Source: Kosakonia arachidis (GTDB taxonomy: Bacteria; Pseudomonadota; Gammaproteobacteria; Enterobacterales; Enterobacteriaceae). From it: 64,000 nt of DNA. The stretch's first letter is position 1, and every line of letters starts with the position of its first letter. Position numbers and translations under genes: made by a program. Below the pieces are notes generated by a model. The model worked only from the letters and a program-made list of their open reading frames with translations. It was not told where the DNA came from and made no database searches. Location of the stretch: the NCBI RefSeq assembly GCF_900116535.1, contig NZ_FPAU01000004.1, positions 468,824 through 532,823 on the forward strand, written 5' to 3'. Of this stretch, positions 38,299-50,416 are shown piece after piece.

Positions 38299-39186
38299 GT
38301 GCTTATCGTATTAGGTTACCTGGTTGTTCTTGGTGCAGTCTTTGGCGGTTATATGATGACCGGCGGAGAACTTGGGGCACTTTATCAACCGTCTGAACTG
38401 ATCATCATCGGTGGCGCGGGGATTGGTGCATTCATCGTTGGTAACAATGGCAAAGCGATTAAAGGTACGCTGAAAGCCCTGCCTTTGCTGTTTCGCCGCT
38501 CGAAATACACCAAAAGCATGTATATGGATTTGCTGGCTCTGCTTTACCGCCTGATGGCGAAATCGCGTCAGCAAGGTATGTTCTCGCTCGAAAGAGATAT
38601 TGAGAATCCGAAAGAGAGCGAAATTTTCGCCAGCTATCCGCGTATTCTTGCGGACGCAACGATGCTTGAATTTATTGTCGATTATCTGCGCCTGATCATC
38701 AGCGGCAACATGAATACCTTTGAAATTGAAGCGCTGATGGACGAAGAGATCGAAACGCATGAAAGTGAAGCCGAAGTGCCGGCGAATGCACTGGCGTTAG
38801 TGGGCGATTCGCTGCCCGCGTTCGGTATCGTTGCGGCGGTCATGGGGGTGGTGCATGCGCTGGCTTCCGCCGATCGTCCGGCAGCTGAACTTGGCGCGCT
38901 GATTGCGCATGCGATGGTGGGGACATTTCTCGGCATCTTGTTGGCGTACGGTTTTATCTCTCCGCTGGCCAGTGTTCTGCGCCAGAAGAGTGCGGAAACC
39001 GCCAAGATGATGCAGTGCGTCAAGATTACCTTGTTGTCGAACCTTAACGGTTATGCACCGCCAATTGCGGTCGAATTTGGTCGTAAAACGCTGTACTCCA
39101 GCGAACGTCCGTCGTTTATCGAACTGGATGAACACGTCCGTGCGGTCAGAAATCCTAACCAACAGACCACGACCGAGGACGCATGA
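38299..39186 (+). CDS. motA: Flagellar motor stator protein MotA
   Basis: This 295-residue proton-channel stator subunit has four membrane helices and a large cytoplasmic loop holding the rotor-contact residues R90 and E98 ([12 protein letters not shown]). It starts at GTG as in E. coli. A sigma28 promoter is expected in the gap after flhC; the best sequence (TTTAACCC at 38243, CCCGAGCC at 38265) matches poorly. The stop overlaps the motB ATG. Confidence 0.97.
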   Translation: MLIVLGYLVVLGAVFGGYMMTGGELGALYQPSELIIIGGAGIGAFIVGNNGKAIKGTLKALPLLFRRSKYTKSMYMDLLALLYRLMAKSRQQGMFSLERDIENPKESEIFASYPRILADATMLEFIVDYLRLIISGNMNTFEIEALMDEEIETHESEAEVPANALALVGDSLPAFGIVAAVMGVVHALASADRPAAELGALIAHAMVGTFLGILLAYGFISPLASVLRQKSAETAKMMQCVKITLLSNLNGYAPPIAVEFGRKTLYSSERPSFIELDEHVRAVRNPNQQTTTEDA

Positions 39187-40142
39187 AAAACCAGGCCCAT
39201 CCGATCGTCGTAGTCAGACGGAAAAAACATAAAGGTCATGGCGGTGGGGCGCACGGCTCCTGGAAAATTGCCTACGCCGACTTTATGACGGCGATGATGG
39301 CGTTCTTCCTGGTGATGTGGTTGATCTCCATCTCCAGCCCAAAAGAACTTATTCAGATTGCGGAGTATTTCCGTACGCCGTTAGCAACCGCAATTACGGG
39401 TGGGCAGCGAATTTCAAACAGCGACAGTCCGATCCCGGGCGGTGGCGATGACTACACACAGCAACAGGGCGAAGTGCAAAAACAGCCTAACATTGACGAT
39501 TTGAAAAAACGTATGGAGCAATCTCGGCTGAGTAAGTTGCGTGGCGATTTGGATCAGTTAATCGAAGCCGATCCCAAGCTGCGTGCGTTGCGTCCACACC
39601 TGAAAATCGATCTGGTTCAGGAAGGGTTGCGTATTCAGATTATCGATAGTCAGAATCGGCCAATGTTTAAAACCGGCAGTGCGGAAGTCGAACCTTATAT
39701 GCGTGATATTTTGCGTGCTATTGCGCCAGTCCTGAATAGTATCCCTAACAAAGTGAGCCTTTCGGGCCACACCGATGATTTCCCTTACGCCAATGGCGAA
39801 AAAGGGTATAGCAACTGGGAGCTTTCCGCCGATCGTGCAAACGCATCGCGCCGTGAGCTGGTTGCCGGTGGGCTGGATAACGGCAAAATTCTTCGGGTTG
39901 TAGGGATGGCAGCGACAATGCGCCTGGCGAATAAAGGTCCGGATGATGCAATCAACCGTCGAATCAGTCTTTTGGTACTTAACAAACAGACAGAAGAAGC
40001 CATTCTGCATGAGAATGCCGAAAGTGAGAGTGCGCCAATAAGCGCGATTACACAGCCAGAACCTGCGGTCGGTGCAGCACCTGCATCCACACCGGCGGCT
40101 CCGGCAGCGGTTCCCACATCGCCACAAGCCAATCCGAGGTGA
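39183..40142 (+). CDS. motB: Flagellar motor stator protein MotB
   Basis: This 319-residue protein has a short cytoplasmic tail, one membrane helix with the proton-carrying aspartate D33 ([15 protein letters not shown]32 in E. coli), a plug region and an OmpA-like peptidoglycan-binding domain ([25 protein letters not shown]). It is 11 residues longer than E. coli MotB, mostly in an Ala/Pro-rich C-terminal tail. It overlaps motA by 4 bp. Confidence 0.97.
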   Translation: MKNQAHPIVVVRRKKHKGHGGGAHGSWKIAYADFMTAMMAFFLVMWLISISSPKELIQIAEYFRTPLATAITGGQRISNSDSPIPGGGDDYTQQQGEVQKQPNIDDLKKRMEQSRLSKLRGDLDQLIEADPKLRALRPHLKIDLVQEGLRIQIIDSQNRPMFKTGSAEVEPYMRDILRAIAPVLNSIPNKVSLSGHTDDFPYANGEKGYSNWELSADRANASRRELVAGGLDNGKILRVVGMAATMRLANKGPDDAINRRISLLVLNKQTEEAILHENAESESAPISAITQPEPAVGAAPASTPAAPAAVPTSPQANPR

Positions 40143-40146
40143 TAGC

Positions 40147-42198
40147 GTGAGCATGGATATTAGTGATTTTTATCAGACATTCTTCGATGAAGCCGACGAG
40201 TTGTTGGCTGATATGGAACAACATTTACTGGATTTGGTGCCAGAATCGCCGGATTCGGAACAGCTCAATGCCATCTTTCGTGCGGCGCATTCCATTAAAG
40301 GAGGCGCAGGTACATTTGGTTTTACCATCCTGCAGGAAACCACGCACCTGATGGAAAACCTGCTTGATGAGGCCCGGCGTGGCGAAATGCAGCTTAACAC
40401 CGATATTATCAACCTGTTTTTGGAAACCAAAGATATTATGCAGGAACAGCTCGACGCTTATAAAAGCTCGCAAGAGCCGGACGCCGCCAGCTTTGAATAT
40501 ATCTGCAATGCCCTGCGCCAGCTGGCGCTGGAAGCGAAAGGAGAGGTTGTTGCCGCCCCTGCAAATGGCGCAAAACTTTCCGTTGTGGATACGGCTGCGT
40601 TGGGGTCCGAAACCGCTGCTGCGCCAGCTGCCGAAAGCGACGGCAAACTGCGCATCGTCCTGTCTCGCCTGAAAGAGAGCGAAGTTTCGCTGCTGGAAGA
40701 CGAGTTGGGTAACCTCGGAACATTGAGCGACGTCGTGAAAGGGAGTGATACCCTTAGCGTGACGCTTGATGGCGGCGTCAGCGAAGACGATATTATTGCT
40801 GTGTTGTGCTTCGTTATCGAAGCCGACCAAATTGCGTTCGAAAAACCCACCGCAGAGACAGCGCCCGCGCCTGCGGCAGTTGAAGCTGTTGCACAAGTGG
40901 TTGAAGCGCCAGCGCCTGTTGCGACTCCGGCGGAGAAACCCGCTGCTCCGGCGCTGAAAGCGGTGGCGAAAGAGCAACCTGCTGCCCGTGAAAAACCGGC
41001 GCGCGCCAGCGAATCAACCAGTATCCGTGTGGCGGTTGAAAAAGTTGACCAGTTAATTAACCTGGTCGGCGAACTGGTGATCACCCAGTCGATGCTGGCC
41101 CAGCGCTCGAACGAGCTGGATCCGGTCACACACGGCGATTTGATCACCAGCATGAGCCAGTTACAGCGCAACGCTCGCGATCTGCAGGAATCAGTGATGT
41201 CCATCCGTATGATGCCGATGGAATATGTCTTTAGCCGCTTCCCGCGTCTGGTGCGCGACCTTGCGAGCAAGCTGGATAAACAGGTTGAACTGACCCTGCA
41301 AGGTAGCTCGACGGAACTGGATAAGAGCCTGATTGAGCGCATCATAGACCCGTTAACACACCTGGTGCGTAACAGCCTCGATCACGGTATTGAAACCCCG
41401 CCAAAACGTGTTGAAGCCGGTAAATCGCCAATCGGTAACCTGATTCTTTCGGCGGAACACCAGGGCGGAAATATCTGTATCGAGGTGACTGACGACGGTG
41501 CCGGTCTTAATCGCGAGCGTATCCTGGCGAAGGCCATTTCGCAGGGAATGGCGATCAATGAAAACATGACCGATGAAGAAGTCGGTATGCTGATTTTTGC
41601 CCCAGGCTTCTCAACGGCAGAGCAGGTCACTGACGTTTCCGGCCGCGGCGTGGGCATGGACGTGGTAAAACGTAACATCCAGGAAATGGGTGGCCACGTT
41701 GAAATTAAATCCAAACAAGGCTCTGGTACGACGATCCGTATCCTGCTGCCGCTGACGCTGGCAATCCTTGACGGAATGTCAGTAAAAGTGAACAACGAAG
41801 TCTTCATTCTGCCGCTGAATGCGGTGATGGAGTCGCTGCAACCGCGTGAAGAAGATTTGCATCCGTTGGCCGGTGGTGAGCGCGTACTGGAAGTGCGTGG
41901 TGAATACCTGCCGTTGGTTGAGTTGTGGAAAGTGTTTGACGTGATGGGGGCGAAAACTGAAGCCACGCAGGGGATTGTCGTTATTCTGCAGAGCGCAGGT
42001 CGTCGCTATGCGCTGCTGGTTGATCAGTTGATCGGCCAGCACCAGGTTGTGGTGAAAAACCTGGAAAGCAACTATCGCAAAGTGCCGGGTATTTCTGCCG
42101 CCACCATCCTGGGCGATGGTAGCGTTGCGCTGATCGTTGATGTGTCAGCGTTGCAGGGGTTGAATCGTGAACATCGTATGGCGCACACAGCCGCCTGA
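40147..42198 (+). CDS. cheA: Chemotaxis histidine kinase CheA
   Basis: This 683-residue kinase starts at GTG after GAGGTGAT, with a second ATG two codons later as in E. coli. Phosphate-accepting H48 is in [15 protein letters not shown] (P1). The CheY/CheB-binding P2 is flanked by Ala/Pro-rich linkers that are about 29 residues longer in total than in E. coli. P3 dimerisation, P4 ATPase ([34 protein letters not shown]) and the CheW-like P5 follow. CheA phosphorylates CheY and CheB under receptor control. Confidence 0.98.
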   Translation: MSMDISDFYQTFFDEADELLADMEQHLLDLVPESPDSEQLNAIFRAAHSIKGGAGTFGFTILQETTHLMENLLDEARRGEMQLNTDIINLFLETKDIMQEQLDAYKSSQEPDAASFEYICNALRQLALEAKGEVVAAPANGAKLSVVDTAALGSETAAAPAAESDGKLRIVLSRLKESEVSLLEDELGNLGTLSDVVKGSDTLSVTLDGGVSEDDIIAVLCFVIEADQIAFEKPTAETAPAPAAVEAVAQVVEAPAPVATPAEKPAAPALKAVAKEQPAAREKPARASESTSIRVAVEKVDQLINLVGELVITQSMLAQRSNELDPVTHGDLITSMSQLQRNARDLQESVMSIRMMPMEYVFSRFPRLVRDLASKLDKQVELTLQGSSTELDKSLIERIIDPLTHLVRNSLDHGIETPPKRVEAGKSPIGNLILSAEHQGGNICIEVTDDGAGLNRERILAKAISQGMAINENMTDEEVGMLIFAPGFSTAEQVTDVSGRGVGMDVVKRNIQEMGGHVEIKSKQGSGTTIRILLPLTLAILDGMSVKVNNEVFILPLNAVMESLQPREEDLHPLAGGERVLEVRGEYLPLVELWKVFDVMGAKTEATQGIVVILQSAGRRYALLVDQLIGQHQVVVKNLESNYRKVPGISAATILGDGSVALIVDVSALQGLNREHRMAHTAA

Positions 42199-42218
42199 TT
42201 AAGTAAAAGGTATAAAAC

Positions 42219-42722
42219 ATGACCGGTATGAGTAATGTAGCAAAACTGGCTGGCGAGCCGTCAGGACAGGAATTCCTGGTATTCACTCTGGGCGATGAAG
42301 AGTACGGCATCGATATTCTCAAAGTGCAGGAAATTCGTGGCTACGATCAAGTGACCCGTATCGCCAATACTCCGGACTTTATCAAAGGCGTGACCAATCT
42401 GCGTGGCGTGATCGTGCCGATTGTTGACCTGCGCGTGAAGTTCAGCCAGGGTGACGTCGAGTATGATGACAACACCGTTGTTATCGTTCTGAATCTGGGT
42501 CAGCGTGTGGTTGGCATCGTGGTGGATGGTGTTTCTGATGTGCTTTCCCTGGCATCGGACCAGATCCGCCCGGCACCGGAATTCGCCGTCACCCTGTCAA
42601 CTGAATACCTGACTGGCCTCGGTGCACTTGGCGACCGAATGCTGATTCTGGTGAACATCGAAAAACTGCTCAACAGCGAAGAGATGGCGCTATTGGACAT
42701 CGCGGCAACGCACGTCGCGTAA
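42219..42722 (+). CDS. cheW: Chemotaxis coupling protein CheW
   Basis: This 167-residue single-domain protein has the SH3-like CheW fold ([36 protein letters not shown]). It links receptors to the CheA P5 domain in membrane arrays. It is the last gene of the motAB-cheAW operon. Confidence 0.97.
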   Translation: MTGMSNVAKLAGEPSGQEFLVFTLGDEEYGIDILKVQEIRGYDQVTRIANTPDFIKGVTNLRGVIVPIVDLRVKFSQGDVEYDDNTVVIVLNLGQRVVGIVVDGVSDVLSLASDQIRPAPEFAVTLSTEYLTGLGALGDRMLILVNIEKLLNSEEMALLDIAATHVA

Positions 42723-42734
42723 CCACCCTACAAG

Positions 42735-42760
42735 AGCGGATGATTCACTGGTCATCCGCT
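42735..42760 (+). terminator. Hairpin terminator after cheW
   Basis: A perfect 9-bp stem, AGCGGATGA with TCATCCGCT, is followed by a modest T-rich tail (TTAATTTATCCCTTTTT). It separates the mocha and meche operons. Confidence 0.75.
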
Positions 42761-43034
42761 TAATTTATCCCTTTTTGTCGATCGTTTTGTATATCCTTCA
42801 CTTTTAAACAACAGGCTACATCCTTCTGGTTATCTGTTTTTATTGATAATAAATCTCTCTTTTGCATAGTTGCTCGTTTTGCAATTCTTCAGTCATTAAA
42901 CCGCTATCGGTGCGGCTTAACCGCTGACTAGCGGTGCCTTACAACGCTGACCGCATCCGCGCAGGGAACAGACAGTGATACCCTGATCGTGAACACTGCA
43001 TTTTACTTTCCCATTTTATTCCCTTTCGCAAATG

Positions 43035-43061
43035 TAAAGTTCCCTGGGCGCATGCCGATAA
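43035..43061 (+). promoter_or_regulatory. Sigma28 promoter of the tar operon
   Basis: TAAAGTTC, an 11-bp spacer and GCCGATAA match the FliA consensus TAAAGTTT-N11-GCCGATAA in all but one base. It lies 32 bp before tar and makes tar-tap-cheRBYZ a class 3 flagellar operon. Confidence 0.95.
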
Positions 43062-43092
43062 CACCAATAAGAGCATATCGAAAGGGTGTTGT

Positions 43093-44757
43093 ATGTTGAA
43101 CCGTATCCGCGTCGTTACACTGCTGATGAGTGTACTGGCAGTATTTGCCTTGTTGCAGCTCGTCTCAGGGGGGCTTTTTTTCTCGTCCCTTAAGCAAAAC
43201 CAGCAGGGTTTTGCTGCCTCTAATGACCTGCGTATGCAACAAACTGAACTGGGTAAAGCCTGGGAATTAATGCTGCAAACACGTATCAACCTGAGTCGCT
43301 CGTCGGCACGTATGTTGCTCGACCCGAGCAACCAGCAGAGCAGTGCCAAAACTGACCTGTTGAACAGCGCGAAAGCCACTCTGGTTGAAGCGGCAAAACA
43401 TTACGACGCCTTTCATAACATGCCATCGCTGCCGGAAATGGATGCGGCGCGCCAGACATTGGATGAGAAATACCGTACTTATAATGCCGCGCTGACGGAG
43501 CTGATTCAGTTTCTGGAGAGTGGCAATATCAACGGCTTTATGGCGCAACCGACTCAGGGTATGCAAAACGCCCTCGGGGACGCGATGGCAAAATATGCCG
43601 CAGTGAGTGACAACCTCTACCGTAATACCTGGGAGCAGAGTGTCAGCGATTACACCTTTGCGAAATGGCAGATGGCGATTCTGGCGCTGGCGTTGGTAAT
43701 TGTACTGGCTGGCGTCTGGTACGGGATTCGCCGTATTTTGCTGTCGCCATTGTCATCAGTCATCGCGCATATCCGCGAAATCGCGGGCGGTAACCTGACG
43801 CATACGCTGACGATTGCAGGTCGCAGCGAAATGACGGAACTGGCGCAAAGCGTCGATCATATGCAGAGCGCGTTAATCGATACTGTTACTAATGTGCGTC
43901 AGGGTTCGGATGCCATTCATTCTGGCACCAGCGAAATTGCTGCCGGAAATAACGATCTCGCGTCGCGCACCGAAGAACAGGCTTCGGCGCTGGAGCAGAC
44001 CGCTGCCAGTATGGAAGAGCTGACAGCGACTGTTAAACAGAATGCTGACAACGCACGTCAGGCTTCTCTGCTGGCGAAAAGTGCATCGGAAACCGCCGAA
44101 CGCGGCGGCAAAGTCGTCGATGGGGTTGTGAGAACCATGCACGATATCTCCACCAGTTCGCAGAAAATTGCTGACATTATCGGGGTGATCGATGGTATTG
44201 CGTTCCAGACCAATATCCTGGCGCTCAACGCCGCAGTAGAGGCGGCACGTGCGGGCGAGCAGGGGCGTGGCTTTGCCGTTGTTGCTGGTGAAGTCCGTAA
44301 TCTGGCCAGCCGCAGTGCCCAGGCAGCGAAAGAGATTAAAACATTAATTGAAGATTCTGTTTCCCGCGTGGATACCGGCTCGGTGCTGGTGGAGAGTGCG
44401 GGTGAAACCATGTCGGACATTGTTAACGCCGTAACGCGTGTTAACGACATCATGGGTGAGATTGCCTCGGCATCGGACGAACAGAGCCGTGGCATCGATC
44501 AGGTTGCGCTGGCGGTATCCGAAATGGATCGCGTCACGCAACAGAATGCGTCACTGGTACAACAATCGGCAGCCGCAGCCGCTGCCTTAGAAGAACAAGC
44601 CAGTCGATTGACGATGGCGGTATCTGCTTTCCGCCTTTCTTCTGTATCCGGCAAACCGGCGCAGCGTGCCTTAACTCCGGCAGCAGGCAGCGCTAAGACC
44701 CCGGCGCGGAGTCGCCAACTTGCAACCGGACAAGAAGATAACTGGGAAACATTTTAG
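43093..44757 (+). CDS. tar: Methyl-accepting chemotaxis receptor Tar (aspartate/maltose type)
   Basis: This 554-residue receptor has two membrane helices (about 7-30 and 192-212), a periplasmic four-helix domain, a HAMP segment and the long signalling coiled coil. The aspartate-binding arginines R64, R69 and R73 are conserved ([13 protein letters not shown]). The hairpin tip [20 protein letters not shown] and methylation regions are intact. The last five residues NWETF are the tether for CheR and CheB. The N-terminus and place match E. coli Tar rather than Tsr. Confidence 0.95.
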   Translation: MLNRIRVVTLLMSVLAVFALLQLVSGGLFFSSLKQNQQGFAASNDLRMQQTELGKAWELMLQTRINLSRSSARMLLDPSNQQSSAKTDLLNSAKATLVEAAKHYDAFHNMPSLPEMDAARQTLDEKYRTYNAALTELIQFLESGNINGFMAQPTQGMQNALGDAMAKYAAVSDNLYRNTWEQSVSDYTFAKWQMAILALALVIVLAGVWYGIRRILLSPLSSVIAHIREIAGGNLTHTLTIAGRSEMTELAQSVDHMQSALIDTVTNVRQGSDAIHSGTSEIAAGNNDLASRTEEQASALEQTAASMEELTATVKQNADNARQASLLAKSASETAERGGKVVDGVVRTMHDISTSSQKIADIIGVIDGIAFQTNILALNAAVEAARAGEQGRGFAVVAGEVRNLASRSAQAAKEIKTLIEDSVSRVDTGSVLVESAGETMSDIVNAVTRVNDIMGEIASASDEQSRGIDQVALAVSEMDRVTQQNASLVQQSAAAAAALEEQASRLTMAVSAFRLSSVSGKPAQRALTPAAGSAKTPARSRQLATGQEDNWETF

Positions 44758-44798
44758 CAGTTCTTAACCGCGGAGATTTTCCGCCAGATGGGGCGTTA

Positions 44799-46397
44799 AT
44801 GTTTAATCGTATTCGTATCTCGACAACACTTTTTTTGATTTTGATTGTGTGTGGCCTGCTACAGGTCGGCAGTAACGGATTGTCCTTCTGGGCTTTTAAA
44901 CAAAGTACCTCGCATTTACAGGAAGTCGCGAACAGTAACCATCAACGCAGTGCTTTGATGCAGATCCGGGCTACGTTGCTTGAAGCAAGCACATTGTTAA
45001 ATAAAGCGGGTACGCTCACGGCATTAAGTTATCCGCCGGATGATATTAAAGCTCTGATGACACAGGCAAAAGCCAGCCTGAAACGGGCAGATGAGAAAGA
45101 GAAAGAGTTCCTGGGCATTGCCACAATTACGCCTTCGGGGCAGAAGTTGCAGGACGGGACGAAAGCGACGTATGCCGCATGGCGCAGCGATCTGGAGCAT
45201 CAGGCCACCTGGCTTGAAAATAACCAGCTATCGGATTTTATGACCGCGCCGGTGAAGGAGTCACAGGACCAGTTTGATGCGAATTTTAATGCGTGGGAAA
45301 AGCACATTGACGAGTTTGCCGAGCAGGCTCGGCAGAACAGCGAAAGTAATTATCATCGTTCGGCGGCCATTTTTATTGCTGTGGTGATCCTTGCGGCGCT
45401 GATTACCAGTATCGCGCTGTTCTGGTCGCGCAAAATGATTGTTCAGCCGCTGGCGATTGTCAGCCGCCATTTTGACAGTATCGCGGCAGGCAACCTGGCG
45501 CAGCCGATTGCCGTTAACGGACGTAATGAAATTTCAGCGATCTTCGCCAGCCTGAAAAAAATGCAGGCAGCGCTACGCACTACAGTCAGCGATGTTCGGC
45601 AGGGCAGTTACGCCATGCATACCGGCATTTCGGAGATTGCCTCAGGCAACAATGATTTATCGGCGCGCACGGAACAGCAAGCTGCTTCGCTGGCGCAAAC
45701 GGCAGCCAGCATGGAACAGTTGACCGCGACGGTTGGGCAGAACGCCGACAACGCGCGTCAGGCTTCCGGTCTGGCGCAGAGCGCGGCGGAAACAGCGAGA
45801 AAAGGCGGGCAGCAAACCACCAGTGTGGCGAGTACCATGCGGGATATTGCCGGCAGCTCGCAAAAAATCGGCGATATCATCAGCGTGATTGATGGTATCG
45901 CGTTTCAGACCAATATCCTCGCGCTGAACGCCGCAGTGGAAGCGGCGCGTGCGGGTGAGCAAGGCCGGGGATTTGCCGTGGTGGCAGGGGAGGTGCGTAA
46001 CCTGGCCAGCCGCAGTGCACAGGCGGCAAAAGAGATTAAAGGTCTGATCGAAGAGTCGGTATCCCGTGTTCAGCAGGGTTCCGCGTTGGTGGATACCGCT
46101 GCGCAGACGATGACGGAAATCGTCCGCTCGGTGACGCAGGTTAACGACATTATGGGCGAGATTGCCTCTGCGTCGGATGAACAGCGTCGCGGTATTGAGC
46201 AGGTTGCGCTGGCGGTTAGTCAGATGGATCAGGTCACGCAGCAGAACGCAGCACTGGTAGAAGAGGCCGCTTCCGCGACCGACCAACTGGCAAACCAGGC
46301 GGATAATCTGACCTCGTTAGTGGCTGTATTTAAGATTGAAGAGCATATTGCATTACCTGAAGTAGCACTGGCCAAAGCTGTGCCTGCTACACCCTGA
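44799..46397 (+). CDS. tap: Methyl-accepting chemotaxis receptor Tap (dipeptide type)
   Basis: This 532-residue receptor starts [15 protein letters not shown] as E. coli Tap, which senses dipeptides through the DppA binding protein and also pyrimidines. The periplasmic domain keeps [15 protein letters not shown] and EHQATWLE. The cytoplasmic part matches Tar closely. It lacks the NWETF tail (ends KAVPATP), as expected for a low-abundance receptor that relies on neighbours for methylation. Confidence 0.94.
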   Translation: MFNRIRISTTLFLILIVCGLLQVGSNGLSFWAFKQSTSHLQEVANSNHQRSALMQIRATLLEASTLLNKAGTLTALSYPPDDIKALMTQAKASLKRADEKEKEFLGIATITPSGQKLQDGTKATYAAWRSDLEHQATWLENNQLSDFMTAPVKESQDQFDANFNAWEKHIDEFAEQARQNSESNYHRSAAIFIAVVILAALITSIALFWSRKMIVQPLAIVSRHFDSIAAGNLAQPIAVNGRNEISAIFASLKKMQAALRTTVSDVRQGSYAMHTGISEIASGNNDLSARTEQQAASLAQTAASMEQLTATVGQNADNARQASGLAQSAAETARKGGQQTTSVASTMRDIAGSSQKIGDIISVIDGIAFQTNILALNAAVEAARAGEQGRGFAVVAGEVRNLASRSAQAAKEIKGLIEESVSRVQQGSALVDTAAQTMTEIVRSVTQVNDIMGEIASASDEQRRGIEQVALAVSQMDQVTQQNAALVEEAASATDQLANQADNLTSLVAVFKIEEHIALPEVALAKAVPATP

Positions 46398-46421
46398 AAT
46401 TAACCTGGTTGAGAAGGCGCT

Positions 46422-47291
46422 ATGACATCATCACTGCCTACAGGGCAACCGTCATCAATACTGCAACAGATGACTCAGCGCCTGGCGCTGTCCGATGCGC
46501 ATTTCCGTAGGATATGTCAATTGATCTACCAGCGCGCAGGGATCGTTCTTGCGGACCATAAACGCGATATGGTGTACAACCGCCTTGTTCGCCGTTTACG
46601 TACGCTGGGGTTGGATGATTTTGGTCGCTATCTGAGCATGCTGGAAGCGAATCAGAACAGTGCCGAGTGGCAAGCGTTTATCAACTCGCTGACCACCAAT
46701 CTCACCGCATTTTTCCGGGAAGCGCATCACTTCCCGGTACTGGCTGAGCATGCGCGTAAGCGCACGGGAGAATACCGCATATGGAGCGCGGCGGCCTCTA
46801 CCGGGGAAGAACCTTACTCGCTGGCGATTACCCTTGCTGATACGCTGGGCATGACGCCGGGTCGCTGGAAAGTGTTTGCCAGCGATATCGACACGGAAGT
46901 GCTGGAAAAAGCACGCAGCGGTATTTATCGCCAGGACGAGTTGAAGACCCTCTCGCCACAGCAGATGCAACGCTATTTTATGCGTGGAACCGGCCCACAT
47001 GCAGGGTTGGTGCGTGTACGGCAAGAACTGGCGAATTACGTCGAATTTACCACGGTGAATCTGTTGGATAAGCAGTACAACGTACCGGGGCCTTTTGACG
47101 CAATTTTTTGTCGTAACGTGATGATTTATTTTGATAAAACGACGCAACAGGACATTCTGCATCGTTTTGCTCCGCTGCTTAAGCCGGACGGATTACTGTT
47201 TGCCGGGCATTCGGAGAACTTTAGCAACCTCGTGCGCGAGTTCAGCCTCCGTGGGCAGACTGTTTATGCGCTTAGTAAGGATAAAGCATGA
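46422..47291 (+). CDS. cheR: Chemotaxis protein methyltransferase CheR
   Basis: This 289-residue enzyme methylates receptor glutamates with S-adenosylmethionine. The N-terminal helical domain (about 20-90) precedes a Rossmann methyltransferase domain with [17 protein letters not shown], a beta-subdomain that binds the NWETF tail, and [15 protein letters not shown]. It starts after cheR-typical spacing of 24 bp from tap and overlaps cheB by 4 bp. Confidence 0.97.
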   Translation: MTSSLPTGQPSSILQQMTQRLALSDAHFRRICQLIYQRAGIVLADHKRDMVYNRLVRRLRTLGLDDFGRYLSMLEANQNSAEWQAFINSLTTNLTAFFREAHHFPVLAEHARKRTGEYRIWSAAASTGEEPYSLAITLADTLGMTPGRWKVFASDIDTEVLEKARSGIYRQDELKTLSPQQMQRYFMRGTGPHAGLVRVRQELANYVEFTTVNLLDKQYNVPGPFDAIFCRNVMIYFDKTTQQDILHRFAPLLKPDGLLFAGHSENFSNLVREFSLRGQTVYALSKDKA

Positions 47292-48337
47292 GTAAAATCA
47301 GGGTGTTGTCCGTCGATGATTCCGCATTGATGCGCCAGATCATGACAGAAATTATCAATAGCCACAGCGATATGGAGATGGTGGCGACGGCGCCAGATCC
47401 GTTGGTCGCCCGGGATTTAATCAAAAAATTCAACCCGGATGTCTTAACGCTGGACGTAGAAATGCCGCGCATGGATGGGCTGGATTTTCTCGAGAAATTA
47501 ATGCGTCTGCGGCCCATGCCGGTAGTGATGGTCTCCTCGCTGACCGGTAGAGGCTCTGAAGTGACGTTGCGTGCGCTGGAGCTGGGGGCGATTGATTTCG
47601 TCACCAAACCGCAAATCGGCATTCGTGAAGGCATGCTGGCCTACAGCGAAATGATTGCAGAGAAAGTGCGCACCGCTTCGCGTGCACGTATTGCTGCGCA
47701 TAAACCGATGGAAGCACCCGTGGTGATGAAGGCTGGCCCGCTGCTTAGCTCGGAAAAATTGCTGGTCATCGGGGCGTCAACCGGAGGAACAGAGGCAATT
47801 CGTCATGTACTCCAGCCATTGCCGCTCTCAAGTCCGGGTATTCTAATCACTCAGCATATGCCGCCTGGCTTTACCCGCTCATTTGCTGAGCGTTTGAACA
47901 AGCTCTGCCAGATCAGTGTCAAGGAAGCGGAAGATGGTGAGCGCGTTCTGCCAGGACATGCGTATATTGCTCCGGGTGATAAACATATGGAGCTCGCGCG
48001 TAGCGGGGCGAACTATCAGATTAAGATACACGATGGCCCACCTGTTAACCGGCACCGTCCATCGGTGGATGTGCTGTTTCATTCGGTCGCGAAATATGCG
48101 GGGCGCAACGCCGTGGGCGTGATTCTTACGGGGATGGGGAACGACGGTGCGGCGGGAATGCTAGCAATGTACCAGGCGGGGGCCTGGACCATCGCGCAAA
48201 ACGAAGCAAGTTGTGTGGTGTTCGGCATGCCGCGTGAGGCCATCAATATGGGTGGCGTCAGCGAAGTGGTCGATCTTAGCCAGGTAAGCCAGCAGATGCT
48301 GGCGAAAATCAGTGCCGGACAGGCAATACGTATTTGA
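47288..48337 (+). CDS. cheB: Chemotaxis methylesterase CheB
   Basis: This 349-residue protein joins a receiver domain with D56 ([14 protein letters not shown]) to a methylesterase/deamidase domain with the active-site serine in [11 protein letters not shown], the histidine in ITQHMPPGF and the aspartate in TGMGNDGA. Phosphorylation by CheA activates removal of methyl groups, giving adaptation. Confidence 0.98.
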   Translation: MSKIRVLSVDDSALMRQIMTEIINSHSDMEMVATAPDPLVARDLIKKFNPDVLTLDVEMPRMDGLDFLEKLMRLRPMPVVMVSSLTGRGSEVTLRALELGAIDFVTKPQIGIREGMLAYSEMIAEKVRTASRARIAAHKPMEAPVVMKAGPLLSSEKLLVIGASTGGTEAIRHVLQPLPLSSPGILITQHMPPGFTRSFAERLNKLCQISVKEAEDGERVLPGHAYIAPGDKHMELARSGANYQIKIHDGPPVNRHRPSVDVLFHSVAKYAGRNAVGVILTGMGNDGAAGMLAMYQAGAWTIAQNEASCVVFGMPREAINMGGVSEVVDLSQVSQQMLAKISAGQAIRI

Positions 48338-48348
48338 ACCAGGAGTAA

Positions 48349-48744
<396 letters not shown>

Positions 48745-48754
48745 GGACCGGACT

Positions 48755-49399
48755 ATGTTGCAACCTTCAATAAAACCTTCTGAAGAGCATTCGCCCAGCG
48801 ATATTATTGCCCGCATCGGTAGCCTGACGCGCATGCTGCGCGATAGTCTGCGCGAGTTAGGCCTGGATCAAGCGATTGCCGAAGCGGCGGAAGCGATTCC
48901 GGATGCGCGCGATCGACTGGATTATGTAGTTCAGATGACAGCGCAGGCCGCAGAGCGTGCGCTGAACAGCGTGGAAGCCTCTCAGCCTCACCAGGATGAG
49001 ATGGAAAAAACCTCGAAAGTGCTGAGCAAGCGCTGGGATGAGTGGTTCGAGAACCCGATTGAACTGGCTGACGCCCGTGAACTGGTGACGGATACCCGTA
49101 AGTTTCTCGGTGAAATTCCTGGCCATACCAGCTTCACCAATGCTCAGTTGCTGGACATCATGATGGCGCAGGATTTCCAGGATCTTACCGGTCAGGTGAT
49201 CAAGCGCATGATGGACGTAATCCAGGAGATCGAGCGCCAGCTGCTGATGGTGCTGCTGGAAAACATCCCGGATCAGTCTGCGCGCCCGAAACGCGAAAAC
49301 GAAAGCCTGCTCAATGGTCCTCAGCTCGACGCCACCAAAGCGGGCGTGGTGGCAAGCCAGGATCAGGTGGACGACTTGCTGGACAGCCTCGGTTTCTGA
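48755..49399 (+). CDS. cheZ: CheY-P phosphatase CheZ
   Basis: The ATG at 48755 gives 214 residues as in E. coli; the frame is open upstream into cheY but only this ATG follows GAGGA at a proper distance. The long four-helix bundle holds the catalytic segment [17 protein letters not shown], and the C-terminal [16 protein letters not shown] binds CheY. Confidence 0.97.
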   Translation: MLQPSIKPSEEHSPSDIIARIGSLTRMLRDSLRELGLDQAIAEAAEAIPDARDRLDYVVQMTAQAAERALNSVEASQPHQDEMEKTSKVLSKRWDEWFENPIELADARELVTDTRKFLGEIPGHTSFTNAQLLDIMMAQDFQDLTGQVIKRMMDVIQEIERQLLMVLLENIPDQSARPKRENESLLNGPQLDATKAGVVASQDQVDDLLDSLGF

Positions 49400-49454
49400 T
49401 TTGTCGGCACATTTCCCTTCAGACAGCTGGAAGGGGAAGTCAGTACACCAGAGA

Positions 49455-49481
49455 AAAGGGAGGGGAAACCTTCCCTTTTTT
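49455..49481. terminator. Bidirectional terminator between cheZ and the CPBP gene
   Basis: AAAAGGGAGG pairs with CCTTCCCTTTT with a one-base bulge, flanked by A and T runs on both sides. It closes the chemotaxis operon and the convergent gene. Confidence 0.8.
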
Positions 49482-50130
49482 ATTGCAGAAAGATATCGCC
49501 CACCGCGAAGAGATTCGACAGTGCATGTAGCACTATCGGTATCAAAAGTCCGCCTGTGCCGAGTCGAACGACACATAATAGCGCAGAAAAAATAAACAAC
49601 TGTATAAAAGTGATCGGTGCCTGATATTGCATATGAATGGCGGCAAACAATAAAGACGTGATCACAATACCGACGTGCCGTGGCACTTTTTCCCATCCCA
49701 GGCTGGCATTGAGCAAAAAGCCGCGAAAAACAATCTCTTCACTCACCGGAGCTATCAGACAGGCCGTGAATATCCACGCCCAACGGGTTAACCCTGTATA
49801 CCCTTTCAGCGTGTCCAGCCACGGCTCAGGCTGCTGGAATAGCTTTTCCATTACCAGCATCGCCACCAGCGCCAGCAACGGTGCAGCAAGGTTTCGCCAC
49901 GCCAGCGTACCGAAAGGCAGTTGCCCGTCATAGTGACGTCCGTAATAACGCCACAGCAACAGTGAGCAGGGGAGCAATAGTGCACCATGCAGAAACGGGC
50001 CGTCGAGGCCATTTTGATGAAGACGAATAAAACCCGGAATGAAAATAGCGAAATAGAACAGGCTGTAATAGATAACAAACGCTGCGATACACACAGCAGT
50101 ATGCGATGTCCGGTCCGATTGTGGTGGCAT
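49480..50130 (-). CDS. CPBP family intramembrane metalloprotease
   Basis: This 216-residue membrane protein has about six hydrophobic helices and the three CPBP/Abi motifs: SEEIVFRGFLL (EExxxR), FAAIHMQY and VLHALSNLF. Related proteins are Rce1-like CAAX proteases; in bacteria some give bacteriocin immunity or process peptides, but most have no known substrate. No clear ribosome-binding site precedes the ATG. It is inserted, in opposite orientation, between cheZ and flhB, which are neighbours in E. coli. Confidence 0.85.
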   Translation of the reverse strand: MPPQSDRTSHTAVCIAAFVIYYSLFYFAIFIPGFIRLHQNGLDGPFLHGALLLPCSLLLWRYYGRHYDGQLPFGTLAWRNLAAPLLALVAMLVMEKLFQQPEPWLDTLKGYTGLTRWAWIFTACLIAPVSEEIVFRGFLLNASLGWEKVPRHVGIVITSLLFAAIHMQYQAPITFIQLFIFSALLCVVRLGTGGLLIPIVLHALSNLFAVGDIFLQ

Positions 50131-50416
50131 AAAAAAGTGACGTCCCTGCAGGATTATACTCGAAGCCGATTATTATAAAGGAGATTGCCTGCAATTCTGT
50201 TCAGTCGTTAACAATCGGAACCGGGGGACAAAAAATGGCGTTTAGGCAGAATTTTTCATGTCACATTGCCGTTTTACCCTCGTTTCGGGCGTATGGATGA
50301 CCCCTGAAGGGCAATTCAAATGGCGAAAACCCCCTGTTTTTATGCCTTACTCTTCCCATTAGATACCCTTGACTCTGGCAATATGTTGTCAAATCCGTAA
50401 TCCGTGGATGCAGGCC

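Noticed and set aside
42900-42935. Inverted repeat ACCGCTA...TAGCGGT upstream of tar
   Set aside because: The arms are short with a 22-nt gap, and the sigma28 promoter downstream explains tar expression.
50309-50350. FlhD4C2-like arms (AATGGCGAAAAC and TTTTTATGCC) before flhB
   Set aside because: Each arm looks acceptable, but the total length is about 30 bp instead of about 45, so the geometry does not fit; flhB is still expected to be FlhDC-controlled.
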